From assembly GCF_902833905.1 (NCBI RefSeq), contig NZ_CADFGP010000045.1, positions 1 through 64,000 on the forward strand: a DNA stretch of 64,000 nt. Reading direction: 5' to 3'. The notes beneath the pieces are model-generated. The model saw only the letters and a program-made list of their open reading frames with translations, was not told where the DNA came from and did not search any database. Position numbers and translations under genes: made by a program. Source of the stretch: Paraburkholderia tuberum STM678 (GTDB taxonomy: Bacteria > Pseudomonadota > Gammaproteobacteria > Burkholderiales > Burkholderiaceae). Within the stretch, counting starts at the first letter, position 1; each line of letters starts with the position of its first letter. Positions 1 through 8,662 of the stretch are shown one piece after another.

Positions 1-117
1 TTTGCCTGCGGCTTCCTTCAGATTCCGCCTTACGACGGACACCCTTGCCGTTCAGCTAGCACTTCCCCTTGCCGGGTGTGCAGAGGACTTTCACCCCCAA
101 GTCATCCGGCTCGCCAC
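1..117 (-). mobile_element. Group II intron, 5' part of domain I (partial, runs off the left edge)
   Basis: Read on the minus strand, the DNA leaving metK enters a stretch with the hallmark words of bacterial group II intron domain I: GGTGAAAGTCC, then a CTAGCTGAACGGCAAGGGTG block, then CCGTCGTAAGGCGGAATCTG and GAAGGAAGC. The 5' boundary is placed at the GTGGCGAG near position 117 because such introns begin GTGNG; a start at 120 is also possible. It lies about 30 bases after the metK stop codon, so metK itself is intact. The intron-encoded reverse transcriptase, if present, would lie beyond the left edge. The family call rests on sequence words recognised by eye. Confidence 0.75.
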
Positions 118-148
118 CACAGCGGGTCGGACAGCGATCGGCTCGCCC

Positions 149-1339
149 TTATTCGGCAAGCGCCGCGACCGGCTCAGTGCCTGCCGCTTCGGCGAGTGCG
201 AGCGCCTTGTCGGTGGCTTCCCACGTGAATTCCGGCTCTTCGCGGCCGAAATGACCATACGCCGCGCTCTTCTCGTAGACCGGGCGCAGCAGGTCGAGCA
301 TCTGGATGATGCCCTTCGGACGCAGGTCGAAATGCTGACGCACGAGTTCCGTGATCGTCGCATCCGACACGCGGCCGCTGCCGAACGTGTTGACCATCAC
401 CGAGGTCGGCTGGGCGACGCCAATCGCGTACGACACCTGGATCAGGCAGCGCGATGCGAGGCCCGCGGCCACGATGTTCTTGGCGACGTAACGGCCGGCG
501 TACGCTGCCGAGCGGTCCACCTTCGACGGATCCTTGCCCGAGAATGCGCCGCCGCCGTGCGGCGCCGCGCCGCCGTACGTATCGACGATGATCTTGCGGC
601 CCGTCAGACCGCAATCGCCCTGCGGACCGCCGATCACGAAACGACCGGTCGGGTTCACGAGGAACTTGATGTCACCCTTGATCAGCTCGGCCGGCAGCGT
701 CGGCTTGATCACTTCCTCGATCACCGCTTCGCGCAGCGTGTCGAGCGCGATGTCCGGCGAATGCTGGGTGGACAGTACGACGGTGTCGATCGAATGCGGC
801 TTGCCGTCGACGTAGCGCACGGTGACCTGCGACTTGGCATCCGGACGCAGCCAGGGCAGACGGCCGTCGCGGCGCAGATTCGCCTGACGCTCGACGAGGC
901 GGTGCGACAGGTGGATCGGCAGCGGCATCAGTTCCGGCGTTTCCTCGCACGCGTAACCGAACATCAGGCCCTGGTCGCCCGCGCCTTGATCGAGGTTGTT
1001 GTCGTGCGCGCGGTCCACGCCCTGGGCGATGTCCGGCGACTGCTTGTCGTAGGCGACGAGCACCGCGCAGCCGCGGTAGTCGATGCCGTAGTCGGTGTTG
1101 TCGTAGCCGATGCGCTTGATCGTGTTGCGCGCGATCTGGATGTAGTCGACGTTCGCGGTGGTGGTGATTTCACCGGCCAGCACGACGAGACCCGTGTTGC
1201 ACAGCGTTTCGGCCGCGACACGCGAGTACTTGTCTTGAGCGAGGATGGCGTCGAGGATCGCGTCCGAGATCTGGTCCGCGACTTTGTCGGGATGGCCTTC
1301 GGAAACGGATTCGGAAGTGAAGAGATAGTCGTTTGCCAC
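149..1339 (-). CDS. metK: S-adenosylmethionine synthetase
   Basis: MetK makes S-adenosylmethionine from ATP and methionine in the cytosol, working as a tetramer. The 396-residue product shows the GHPDK motif (residues 15-19), GAGDQG (119-124) and the glycine-rich GGGAFSGKD phosphate loop near residue 265, all diagnostic for the family, and has the usual length. The start is GTG, 8 bases after an AGGAG ribosome site. A promoter (TGTGAC, 16 bases, TATAAT at 1514-1541) lies about 170 bases upstream, so the mRNA has a long structured leader. It is divergent from lpxL. A group II intron begins right after the stop. Confidence 0.98.
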   Translation of the reverse strand: MANDYLFTSESVSEGHPDKVADQISDAILDAILAQDKYSRVAAETLCNTGLVVLAGEITTTANVDYIQIARNTIKRIGYDNTDYGIDYRGCAVLVAYDKQSPDIAQGVDRAHDNNLDQGAGDQGLMFGYACEETPELMPLPIHLSHRLVERQANLRRDGRLPWLRPDAKSQVTVRYVDGKPHSIDTVVLSTQHSPDIALDTLREAVIEEVIKPTLPAELIKGDIKFLVNPTGRFVIGGPQGDCGLTGRKIIVDTYGGAAPHGGGAFSGKDPSKVDRSAAYAGRYVAKNIVAAGLASRCLIQVSYAIGVAQPTSVMVNTFGSGRVSDATITELVRQHFDLRPKGIIQMLDLLRPVYEKSAAYGHFGREEPEFTWEATDKALALAEAAGTEPVAALAE

Positions 1340-1510
1340 GTTGCAGACTCCTGTTAGTGGTTACGGTTGCGTTCCACGTAGCCGACTTCGGGAGTCTGAA
1401 GCGGCGACGCTTTAGCGGATTACCTGACCGATGGACGCATAACCCATGAAAACCCATGGACCGCACCCGCCGGCTTCGCCCCGCAAGTTGTCTATTAACT
1501 CGGCGAAGCC
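1340..1510 (-). promoter_or_regulatory. Structured metK 5' leader, candidate SAM-responsive RNA
   Basis: The predicted transcript starts almost exactly at a perfect 9-bp hairpin, GGCTTCGCC (1502-1510) with GGCGAAGCC (1472-1480), closing a 21-base loop. Further on there is a CCGCTAAAGCG block and two small hairpins, AAGCG/CGCTT (1399-1412) and GACT/AGTC (1384-1396). The loop ends in GCGG, which can pair with the CCGC before the TAAAG, and carries GAC, which can pair with the GTC after it; this pseudoknot plan resembles SAM-II. The loop lacks the GATTT start seen in the metX element of this window, so the class is not secure. Confidence 0.4.
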
Positions 1511-1513
1511 TTT

Positions 1514-1541
1514 ATTATAGCGACTTCCTTTGAATGTCACA
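1514..1541 (-). promoter_or_regulatory. Sigma-70-type promoter of metK
   Basis: On the minus strand TGTGAC (1536-1541) is separated by 16 bases from a consensus TATAAT (1514-1519). The predicted start of transcription, about 7 bases further on, falls at the first bases of the leader hairpin. Confidence 0.6.
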
Positions 1542-1624
1542 GAGCCGAAACGAGTGCGGTATCACGTCAATTTTTCCGCTTTCCACAATTTCGCCCCCTG
1601 CGGCGCCGCGCGCCTGGAGGCTGC

Positions 1625-2509
1625 ATGCTGAGCCGCTACGGCGCGAAGCTCGCGATCGGGCTGCTCAAACTCTTTGCGCTGTTGCCTTACGGATTCGTCG
1701 CCCGTCTCGGTGACGGGCTCGGCTGGCTGCTCTACCAGATCCCGAGCCCTCGCAAGCGCATCGTTCATACCAATCTCAAGCTGTGCTTCCCCGACTGGAG
1801 CGACGAGCGCCGCGAGGACGTCGCGCAAAAGCACTTCCGTCATGCGATCCGCAGCTATGTCGAGCGCAGCGTGCAGTGGTTCGGCTCGGCGAAGAAGCTC
1901 GACAAGCTGATCCAGCTCGACAGCGCGATCGACCTGACGGATCGGAACCTGCCGCCCACATTGTTTCTCGGCTTTCATTTTGTCGGCATCGAGGCCGGTT
2001 CGATCTTTCTGAACTACTCGCTGAAGCGCCAGTGCGGCTCGCTCTATCAGCCGATGTCGAATCAGGAGTTCGAGGAAGCCGCCAAAGCAGCGCGCGCGCG
2101 TTTCGGCGCGGACATGGCGAGCCGCGCGGATAGCGCGCGCGTCGTGCTGCGCTGGCTGCGCGAACGCAAACCGGTGATGCTCGGCGCGGACATGGACTAC
2201 GGCGCGCGCAATTCGACGTTCGTGCCGTTCTTCGGCGTGCCGACCTGCACGCTGACCGCAGTCGGTCGTCTCGCCAAGGTCGGGCACGCGCAGGTCGTAC
2301 CGTTCATCGGCGAGGTGCTGCCGAACTACAAGGGCTACCGGCTCAAGGTCTTCAAACCTTGGGACGACTATCCGACCGGCGACGATGACGCTGATGCGCG
2401 ACGCATGAACGAGTTTCTCGAAGAGCAGATTCCGCTGATGCCCGAGCAGTATTACTGGGTGCACAAGCGGTTCAAGACACGCCCGCCGGGGGTGCCGGGG
2501 GTGTATTGA
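1625..2509 (+). CDS. lpxL: Lipid A biosynthesis lauroyl acyltransferase (LpxL/HtrB family)
   Basis: A 294-residue inner-membrane acyltransferase that adds a secondary acyl chain to Kdo2-lipid IVA (or its lipid A precursor) from acyl-ACP. The HX4E catalytic motif is visible as H118 to E123 in GFHFVGIEAG, and the family block around MLGADMDYG and VPFFGVP follows. The N-terminus has the hydrophobic stretch expected for membrane attachment. The ATG has a GGAGG ribosome site 4 bases upstream. It is divergent from metK and followed by dapF, a common Burkholderiales order. The exact acyl chain and acceptor cannot be read from sequence. Confidence 0.93.
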   Translation: MLSRYGAKLAIGLLKLFALLPYGFVARLGDGLGWLLYQIPSPRKRIVHTNLKLCFPDWSDERREDVAQKHFRHAIRSYVERSVQWFGSAKKLDKLIQLDSAIDLTDRNLPPTLFLGFHFVGIEAGSIFLNYSLKRQCGSLYQPMSNQEFEEAAKAARARFGADMASRADSARVVLRWLRERKPVMLGADMDYGARNSTFVPFFGVPTCTLTAVGRLAKVGHAQVVPFIGEVLPNYKGYRLKVFKPWDDYPTGDDDADARRMNEFLEEQIPLMPEQYYWVHKRFKTRPPGVPGVY

Positions 2510-2681
2510 AGGTGGGGCTGGCCTCCTTGCCTGTCGTACCGTTTCCGATGTGCCAACGTGTATCATCTGCTATTGGCCGAGCACGGCTCCAATGGGTGAT
2601 TCACCCAACGGCGGTGAGGCCGGGATTTTCGGCTCCGCCCGCACGCGCGAAGCCCTACGCAGCAACGGATACACGGAAAAC

Positions 2682-3617
2682 GTGAAGCTCAAATTCACCA
2701 AAATGCACGGCGCGGGCAACGACTTCGTCGTACTCGACGGCTATACCCAGCCGGTTGATCTAACCACGGCGCAGGTGCGCGCGTTGGCGAACCGCCATTT
2801 CGGCGTCGGCGCCGACCAGTTGCTGCTGGTCGAAAAGCCGACCGTCGAAGGCGTCGATTTCAGATATCGCATCTTCAATTGCGACGGCGGGGAGGTCGAA
2901 CACTGCGGCAACGGCGCGCGCTGCTTCGTCAAGTTCGTGCGCGAGCGCGGTCTCACCGACCAGCGCAGCGTGCGCGTGCAGGTCCAGAAAGGCACGATCA
3001 CGCTGACGATGCAGGACAACGGCGAAGTGATCGTCGACATGGGCACGCCCGTGTTCGATCCCGAACTCGTGCCGTTCGCGATCAAGGGTCTGCAAGGCCG
3101 CCGCGAAGGCGAGGATACGCTCTGGCCGCTCGACGTGAACGGCGCGACGCGCTGGATGTCGGTGGTGTCGATGGGCAATCCGCACGCCGTGCAGGTCGTC
3201 GACGATGCCGAGGTGTTCCCGGTGCTCGCCGAAGGTCCGGCCATCGAGCGGCACACGCGCTTCCCGCAGCGGGTCAACGCGGGCTTCATGCAGATCGTCA
3301 ACCGCAACGAGATCAGGCTGCGCGTCTACGAACGCGGCGCAGGCGAAACGCTCGCGTGCGGCACCGGCGCGTGCGCGGCGGTCGCGGCCGGTATCCGGCG
3401 CGGGCTGCTGGATTCGCCGGTGCTCGTACATACGCACGGCGGCGATCTGACCATCACGTGGGACAGCGCGCACCCAGGCGCGCCGCTGCTGATGGCCGGC
3501 CCCGCAGCCACCGTCTTCGAAGGGGAGATCGAGTTGGCCGAAGAGGCGTCGAGCGCCTCGTCGGACTCGACGCAGCACAATCCGTCCAGCCCGGCCGACA
3601 TGGCGCCCTCCGTCTAA
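2682..3617 (+). CDS. dapF: Diaminopimelate epimerase
   Basis: DapF converts LL- to meso-diaminopimelate for lysine and peptidoglycan synthesis. The GTG start at 2682 gives VKLKFTKMHGAGNDF, the conserved N-terminus; longer upstream frames add non-family sequence. The two catalytic cysteines sit in HCGNGARCF (C75) and in ACGTGACAAVAAG. The 311-residue protein is about 20-30 residues longer than most family members because of a Ser/Ala-rich tail after EGEIELAEE. The 172 bases between lpxL and this gene hold no obvious site. The DUF484 gene and xerC follow, a conserved order across proteobacteria. Confidence 0.96.
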   Translation: MKLKFTKMHGAGNDFVVLDGYTQPVDLTTAQVRALANRHFGVGADQLLLVEKPTVEGVDFRYRIFNCDGGEVEHCGNGARCFVKFVRERGLTDQRSVRVQVQKGTITLTMQDNGEVIVDMGTPVFDPELVPFAIKGLQGRREGEDTLWPLDVNGATRWMSVVSMGNPHAVQVVDDAEVFPVLAEGPAIERHTRFPQRVNAGFMQIVNRNEIRLRVYERGAGETLACGTGACAAVAAGIRRGLLDSPVLVHTHGGDLTITWDSAHPGAPLLMAGPAATVFEGEIELAEEASSASSDSTQHNPSSPADMAPSV

Positions 3618-3674
3618 CTCATTGACCGACGCGCCGCCGTGAGGCGGCCGTCCCGTAGTCCTCTAGCCGAAACC

Positions 3675-4433
3675 ATGAACGATCGCGAAGTCGCCGAATA
3701 CCTGCTCGCCAATCCCGAATTCTTCGTCGAACACGCGGAAACGCTCGCGACGATCCGGCTCGCGAACCCGCACGGCAAAGCCGCGGTGTCGCTGCAGGAG
3801 CGGCAGATGGAGATGCTGCGCGACAAGAACAAGCATCTGGAGCGGCGTCTTGCCGAACTGCTGCGCTACGGTCACGAGAACGACAGCATCGCGTCGAAAT
3901 TCAACCGCTGGACCATCCGTGTGATGGCCGAGCGCGATCCGTACGCGCTGCCGCGCACGATCGCCGGCGGTCTGCGCGACATCTTCGACGTGCCGCAAGC
4001 GGCATTGCGCGTGTGGGACGTCGCCGAACCGTATGCGCAAGCGGACTTCGCGCGCCACGTCAGCGAGGAAGTGCGGATTTTCGCGGGCAGCCTGAGCACG
4101 CCGTACTGCGGCGCAAACACCGGCTTCGAGGCCGCGCAATGGCTCGCGCAAGCTGCGGTCGCGTCCCACGGGACGACCAACCCGGCGGCAAGCGCGACAA
4201 CGAGCGCGACCGACGACCTCGGCGTCGCGTCGAACGGGACGGCGCAGAGCACCGAATCGATCGCGCTGCTCGCGCTGCGCGACCCCGAAGGTGTCGAAGA
4301 CGCGCCGACGTTCGGCCTGCTCGTGATGGGCTCATCCGACCCGCGGCGCTTCCACGAAGGCATGGCCACCGATTTCCTCACGCAGATCGGCGCGCTCGCG
4401 AGCGCCGCGCTGAGCCGGCTGCTGCCGCGCTGA
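3675..4433 (+). CDS. DUF484 family protein
   Basis: A 252-residue cytosolic protein with the DUF484 signature: MNDREVAEYLLANPEFF at the N-terminus, a short coiled coil (SLQERQMEMLRDKNKHLERR) and a GAF-like remainder. Its function is not established. It is conserved between dapF and xerC, which suggests a link to the recombinase or to cell division. The start is set at the ATG before NDREVAEY because the 12 upstream in-frame residues are not family-like. The region near residues 170-200 is an Ala/Thr-rich insertion that looks like a variable loop. Confidence 0.9.
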   Translation: MNDREVAEYLLANPEFFVEHAETLATIRLANPHGKAAVSLQERQMEMLRDKNKHLERRLAELLRYGHENDSIASKFNRWTIRVMAERDPYALPRTIAGGLRDIFDVPQAALRVWDVAEPYAQADFARHVSEEVRIFAGSLSTPYCGANTGFEAAQWLAQAAVASHGTTNPAASATTSATDDLGVASNGTAQSTESIALLALRDPEGVEDAPTFGLLVMGSSDPRRFHEGMATDFLTQIGALASAALSRLLPR

Positions 4434-4461
4434 GCCGCGCCACGCAACGTCACCGCGTACC

Positions 4462-5385
4462 GTGAGCGCCGCCGACCCGATCGCCGCCTACCTGTCGCAT
4501 CTCGAGCACGAGCGGCGGCTGTCGGCGCACACGCTGCGCGGCTACACGCATGAGCTCGCGGAACTGAAGCAGCTCGCCAAAGGCCGAGCGCTCGAAAGCC
4601 TCACCGCCGTCGACATCCGCGGCGCCGTCGCGCGCGCGCATGCGGGCGGTCTCACCGCGCGGTCGATCGGCCATCGGCTGTCGGCATGGCGGGCGTTTTA
4701 TCGCTGGCTCGCGGGCCACGTCGAGTTGCCGGCCAATCCGGTCGCCGCGGTGCGCGCGCCGAAGCAGGCGAAAATGCTGCCGAAGGCGCTTTCCGTCGAC
4801 GACACCGCGCGCCTGATGGACAGCCCGCCCGCCGACTCGCCCGAAGGCCTGCGCGATCACGCGATGCTCGAGCTGTTCTACTCGTCGGGCCTGCGCCTCG
4901 CCGAACTGGTCGGCCTCGACGCGCGTTTCGCCGACGTCGACGGCTATCGCTCGGCCGGCTGGCTGAAACTCGATTCCGGCGAAGTCGAAGTGCTCGGCAA
5001 AGGCAACCGGCGGCGCGTCGTGCCGGTGGGCAGCAAGGCGGTCGCGGCGCTGAACGCATGGCTCGCGGTGCGCGAACGGATGGTCCGCCACGATCCGCAT
5101 CCGCTGTTCCTGTCGGCGCGCGGCAACCGGCTGTCGCCGAACGTCGTGCGCGAGCGCGTGAAGCGCGCGGCGCTCGCCGCCGGCATTCCGGCCAACGTGC
5201 ATCCGCACGTGCTGCGCCATTCGTTCGCGACGCACGTGCTGCAGTCGAGCGGCGACCTGCGCGCCGTGCAGGAGCTGCTAGGCCACGCGAGCATCACCGC
5301 GACGCAGGTTTATACAGGCCTCGATTTCCAGCACCTCGCCCACGTCTACGACAGCGCGCATCCTCGCGCAAAGAAACGCAACTGA
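4462..5385 (+). CDS. xerC: Tyrosine recombinase XerC
   Basis: XerC acts with XerD at dif to resolve chromosome dimers. The 307-residue protein has the N-terminal SAM-like core-binding domain (about 5-95) and the catalytic domain with R145, K180, H249-x-x-R252 (HPHVLRHSF), H275 (LLGHASI) and nucleophile Y284 (QVYT). The GTG start follows the DUF484 stop by 28 bases. It is a complete chromosomal gene, not part of a mobile element: composition matches its neighbours and the dapF-DUF484-xerC context is conserved. Confidence 0.95.
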   Translation: MSAADPIAAYLSHLEHERRLSAHTLRGYTHELAELKQLAKGRALESLTAVDIRGAVARAHAGGLTARSIGHRLSAWRAFYRWLAGHVELPANPVAAVRAPKQAKMLPKALSVDDTARLMDSPPADSPEGLRDHAMLELFYSSGLRLAELVGLDARFADVDGYRSAGWLKLDSGEVEVLGKGNRRRVVPVGSKAVAALNAWLAVRERMVRHDPHPLFLSARGNRLSPNVVRERVKRAALAAGIPANVHPHVLRHSFATHVLQSSGDLRAVQELLGHASITATQVYTGLDFQHLAHVYDSAHPRAKKRN

Positions 5386-5446
5386 TCACGCGACTGACGC
5401 CGCGCGCCACGACGCGCCGCCTTCGCTTGCACCTTACCTACACCTG

Positions 5447-6649
5447 ATGAATACCGTTACGCTCAAACCGTCGAAAGAAAAATCGCTGCTGCGCCGCCAT
5501 CCGTGGGTTTATGCCAATGCGATCGAGCACGTCGACGGCCGCCCCGCGCCCGGCGCGACCGTGCTCGTGCGCGCGCACGATGGCCGCTTTCTCGCCCGCG
5601 CCGCCTACAGCCCGCACTCGCAGATCCGTGCGCGCGTCTGGAGCTTCGACGAAGCCGAGCCCATCGATCACGCGTTCTTCAAGCGCCGCGTGCAGCGCGC
5701 GTTCGCGCATCGTCAGGCGATGGTGCGCGACACCGGCGCCGTGCGGCTGATCTTCGGCGAGGCGGACGGTCTGCCGGGCCTGATCGTCGATTACTACGTC
5801 GCCGAGGACGCGGATCAGCGCAGCCAGATCGTCTGTCAGTTCATGGCGGCCGGCGTCGAAGCGTGGAAGGACGCGATCGTCGCGGCGCTGGTCGGCGCAA
5901 CCGGCTGCCCGAACGTCTACGAGCGCTCGGACGTGTCGATCCGTCAGAAGGAAGGGCTCGAGCAGATCACCGGCGTGCTCGCGGGCGAGCCGCCTTCCGA
6001 GAAGCTGATCGCGAGCGAAAACGGCGTGCGCTATCACGTCGACGTGCGCAACGGCCACAAGACCGGCTTCTATGTCGACCAGCGCGATAACCGCCTGCTC
6101 GTGCAGCAGTTCGCGAAAGATCGCGACGTGCTGAACTGCTTCTGCTACACCGGCGGCTTTTCGCTCGCGGCGCTCAGGGGTGGCGCAAAGCGCGTGGTGT
6201 CGGTCGATTCGTCGGGTGAAGCGCTCGCGCTCGCGCAGCAGAACGTCGCGGCCAACGGCTTCGACGCCGACCGCGCGACCTGGCTCGACGCCGACGCGTT
6301 CAAGACATTGCGGCGCCTCTACGACGAAGGCGAACGCTTCGACCTGATCGTGCTCGATCCGCCGAAATTCGCGCCATCGCGCGAGCACGTGGACCGCGCC
6401 TCGCGCGCGTACAAGGACATCAATCTGACCGGCCTGAAGCTGCTGCGCCCGGGCGGTTTGCTGTTCACGTACTCGTGCTCGGGCGCGATCGATCCCGAGC
6501 TGTTCCAGAAGATCGTGTCGGGCGCGGCCGCCGACGCACGCGTCGACGCACGCATCCTGAAGCGCCTTGGCGCAGGCGTCGATCATCCGCTGCTCACTGC
6601 GTTCCCCGAAGGCGAGTATCTGAAGGGGCTGCTGTTGCAAATCGCCTGA
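5447..6649 (+). CDS. rlmI: Class I SAM-dependent rRNA methyltransferase (RlmI-like)
   Basis: A 400-residue protein with an N-terminal PUA RNA-binding domain (about 1-75), a central EEHI-type region (FGEADGLPGLIVDYY) and a Rossmann methyltransferase domain with motif I NCFCYTGGFSLAAL and the catalytic LDPPKFAPS loop. The family makes m5C at position 1962 of 23S rRNA in E. coli. RlmK-like relatives share the fold, so the exact target base is inferred. The gene starts 61 bases after xerC and probably shares its transcript. Confidence 0.88.
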   Translation: MNTVTLKPSKEKSLLRRHPWVYANAIEHVDGRPAPGATVLVRAHDGRFLARAAYSPHSQIRARVWSFDEAEPIDHAFFKRRVQRAFAHRQAMVRDTGAVRLIFGEADGLPGLIVDYYVAEDADQRSQIVCQFMAAGVEAWKDAIVAALVGATGCPNVYERSDVSIRQKEGLEQITGVLAGEPPSEKLIASENGVRYHVDVRNGHKTGFYVDQRDNRLLVQQFAKDRDVLNCFCYTGGFSLAALRGGAKRVVSVDSSGEALALAQQNVAANGFDADRATWLDADAFKTLRRLYDEGERFDLIVLDPPKFAPSREHVDRASRAYKDINLTGLKLLRPGGLLFTYSCSGAIDPELFQKIVSGAAADARVDARILKRLGAGVDHPLLTAFPEGEYLKGLLLQIA

Positions 6650-6879
6650 TCGCCCTCATTTTCCCGGTGATTGCGCGTGGCGGCGGCGGCCCGCCTCCGC
6701 GCAGGGCGGCCATCAGCCGGCCGCAGCGCGGCCGCCCCTGCGCCCGCCAGGCAAATATGTTTCAATGACCGGCTGGACGGGGCTCGCGCCATCTGGCTGC
6801 GGCGGCCCGCCTAACGCATCTGGCTAGCCTTGCGCTAGCGTCCGATCACGCACCGTTTCACGACTTACAGGCGACCCAC

Positions 6880-7980
6880 ATGATTCCAGTCACCATCCTG
6901 ACCGGCTTTCTCGGCAGCGGCAAAACCACCCTGCTCAAGCGCATCCTGAACGAAAAGCACGGCATGAAGATCGCCGTCATCGAGAACGAGTTCGGCGAAG
7001 AGAACATCGACAACGAGATCCTCGTGCAGGACACGAGCGAGCAGATCATCCAGATGAGCAACGGCTGCATCTGCTGCACGATTCGCGGCGACCTGTCGCG
7101 CGTGCTCAACGATCTGGCCGCGAAGAAGCAGGCGGGTGAAGTGGACTTCGACCGCGTCGTGATCGAAACCACCGGCCTCGCGAATCCGGGCCCGGTCGCG
7201 CAAACCTTCTTCATGGACGACCAGATCGCGAGCGAATTCCTGCTCGACGCGATCATCACGCTGGTCGACGCGAAGCATGCGAACCATCAGCTCGACCAGC
7301 ACGAAGTGGTGCAGCGCCAGGTCGGTTTCGCGGACCGGCTGTTCATCACGAAGGCCGATCTCGTCGACGAGCGGCACGTGGGCGATCTGCGCCACCGTCT
7401 GCTGCACATGAACCCGAAGGCGGCGATCAAGGTCGTCAATTTCGGCGAGGCGGACATCAAGGAAATTTTCGATCTGCGCGGCTTCAACCTGAACTCGAAG
7501 CTCGAAATCGATCCGGACTTCCTGAGTGAAGACGAACACGCGCATAGCCACGCGCACGCGCACGACGAGCACGGCCACACGCAAGGCGACCATGACCACG
7601 AGCACGCCAATTGCGATCACGACCATGGCCATTGCGATCACGAAGGCCATGATCACGGACATCACCACCATGCGCATCACGACGACAAGATCAAGTCGTT
7701 CGTGTACCGCAGCGATCGTCCGTTCGATCCGAACAAGCTCGAAGACTTCCTCGGCGGCATCCTGCAGATCTATGGCGAGCACCTGCTGCGCTACAAGGGC
7801 GTGCTGTACATGAAGGGCGTCGATCGCAAGGTCGTGTTCCAGGGCGTGCATCAAATGATGGGCAGCGACCTCGCCGCGAAATGGCAACCGGCCGAGAAGA
7901 AGACCAACAAGATGGTGTTCATCGGCATCGAGCTGCCGCGCGATCTGATCACCGACGGTCTCGACGCCTGCCTCGCCTGA
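6880..7980 (+). CDS. CobW/COG0523 GTPase, putative metal (zinc) chaperone
   Basis: A 366-residue G3E-family P-loop GTPase: Walker A GFLGSGKTT (9-17), the metal-binding CxCC motif GCICC (62-66), a conserved base-recognition region (FITKADLVDE), and a C-terminal CobW_C domain. Between the domains lies a tract with 22 histidines (about residues 215-268), a likely metal store or transfer region. COG0523 proteins next to cysteine-poor DksA genes are usually part of zinc-starvation responses, but no Zur box was recognised upstream. Metal and client protein cannot be told from sequence. The 230 bases before it hold no clear promoter. Confidence 0.88.
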   Translation: MIPVTILTGFLGSGKTTLLKRILNEKHGMKIAVIENEFGEENIDNEILVQDTSEQIIQMSNGCICCTIRGDLSRVLNDLAAKKQAGEVDFDRVVIETTGLANPGPVAQTFFMDDQIASEFLLDAIITLVDAKHANHQLDQHEVVQRQVGFADRLFITKADLVDERHVGDLRHRLLHMNPKAAIKVVNFGEADIKEIFDLRGFNLNSKLEIDPDFLSEDEHAHSHAHAHDEHGHTQGDHDHEHANCDHDHGHCDHEGHDHGHHHHAHHDDKIKSFVYRSDRPFDPNKLEDFLGGILQIYGEHLLRYKGVLYMKGVDRKVVFQGVHQMMGSDLAAKWQPAEKKTNKMVFIGIELPRDLITDGLDACLA

Positions 7981-8662
7981 GCGGGCGCAGCGCCGTCGCG
8001 CAAGCAAGCCTCGGAGCAAGCCCACGACACGCCGCGCGCAGCGCGGCATGCGCCGTGCTACTTCTAGTGCGGTGAGATGCCCGCCGCCGACTGCGCGGGC
8101 GTGAATCCTCTGCTGAAACTGCGACGCCGCGACGCCGAGGCCTTTCGAATCCAGGCCATATGAAAAACGCGTGAAAACCCTGCTGTATTAAAGCGTGCAC
8201 GACCATCGCTTTTTGGCTTTCTGCGCGTTATATTTTCGGGATATCTCAGCGCCGCAGGCTGGCTTTCAGCAGTTGCGGTGCCGTATTGTGATTCAGTTAC
8301 AATACGTGCCCACTGGAGAATGACAACGAATTGCCCGGTCGCGCGTATCCCGCGACGGGCCTGAAACGGCGCCGGAAAACCTTGTCCGGAGACACGCCGA
8401 AAACGCCGGCGGGCACGGCCTGAAAAGGCACGCGCTCGTCGGCGAGCGATGCCTCAGGAGCATGTGTGAATCGGTTTCCAGAGGAGTTCGGCCCCGCAGC
8501 GGCGTAGCTAGCAACGCCCGGTGTGTGGGCGCCAGGCGCTTCGGCGTCACGACAGTCCAACGTTCGTGGCCACCCTGCGCTGCGCGTCCGCGCGACGCGT
8601 TTGCGGGCAATACGAAAGTGCGGGCCCTATGAGTTTTGCCTCACATTGAAGAAGTAAGCCAG
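7981..8662 (+). other. 682-base non-coding stretch: long dksA upstream region
   Basis: No open frame here has family-like sequence. The stretch holds the 23-base inverted repeat at 8283-8305 and a GC-rich part (8330-8640) that would be a long dksA 5' leader if transcription starts near the repeat. TTGCGG is followed after 19 bases by TACAAT, which lies in the right half of the repeat; this could be the promoter although the spacer is long. I see no terminator for the upstream GTPase gene. Confidence 0.45.
8283..8305. repeat. 23-base inverted repeat, possible operator upstream of dksA
   Basis: GTATTGTGA and TTACAATAC face each other across 5 bases; 8 of 9 positions match. The right arm contains a TACAAT that could serve as a -10 element, so a bound protein would block it. 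It does not look like a Zur or Fur box. The cognate protein is unknown. Confidence 0.4.

Noticed and set aside
2..1357. 451-codon open frame on the plus strand opposite metK
   Set aside because: Arg/Val/Asp-rich shadow of metK; no ribosome site or family pattern.
1340..1510. SAH riboswitch in the metK leader
   Set aside because: The conserved SAH-riboswitch words (GAGGAGCG...) are absent.
2550..2681. N-terminal extension of dapF from an upstream in-frame start
   Set aside because: The 44 residues show no DapF similarity; the GTG at 2682 gives the family N-terminus.
8283..8305. Zur box controlling the COG0523 and dksA genes
   Set aside because: The palindrome lacks the TTATAA-like centre of known Zur sites.
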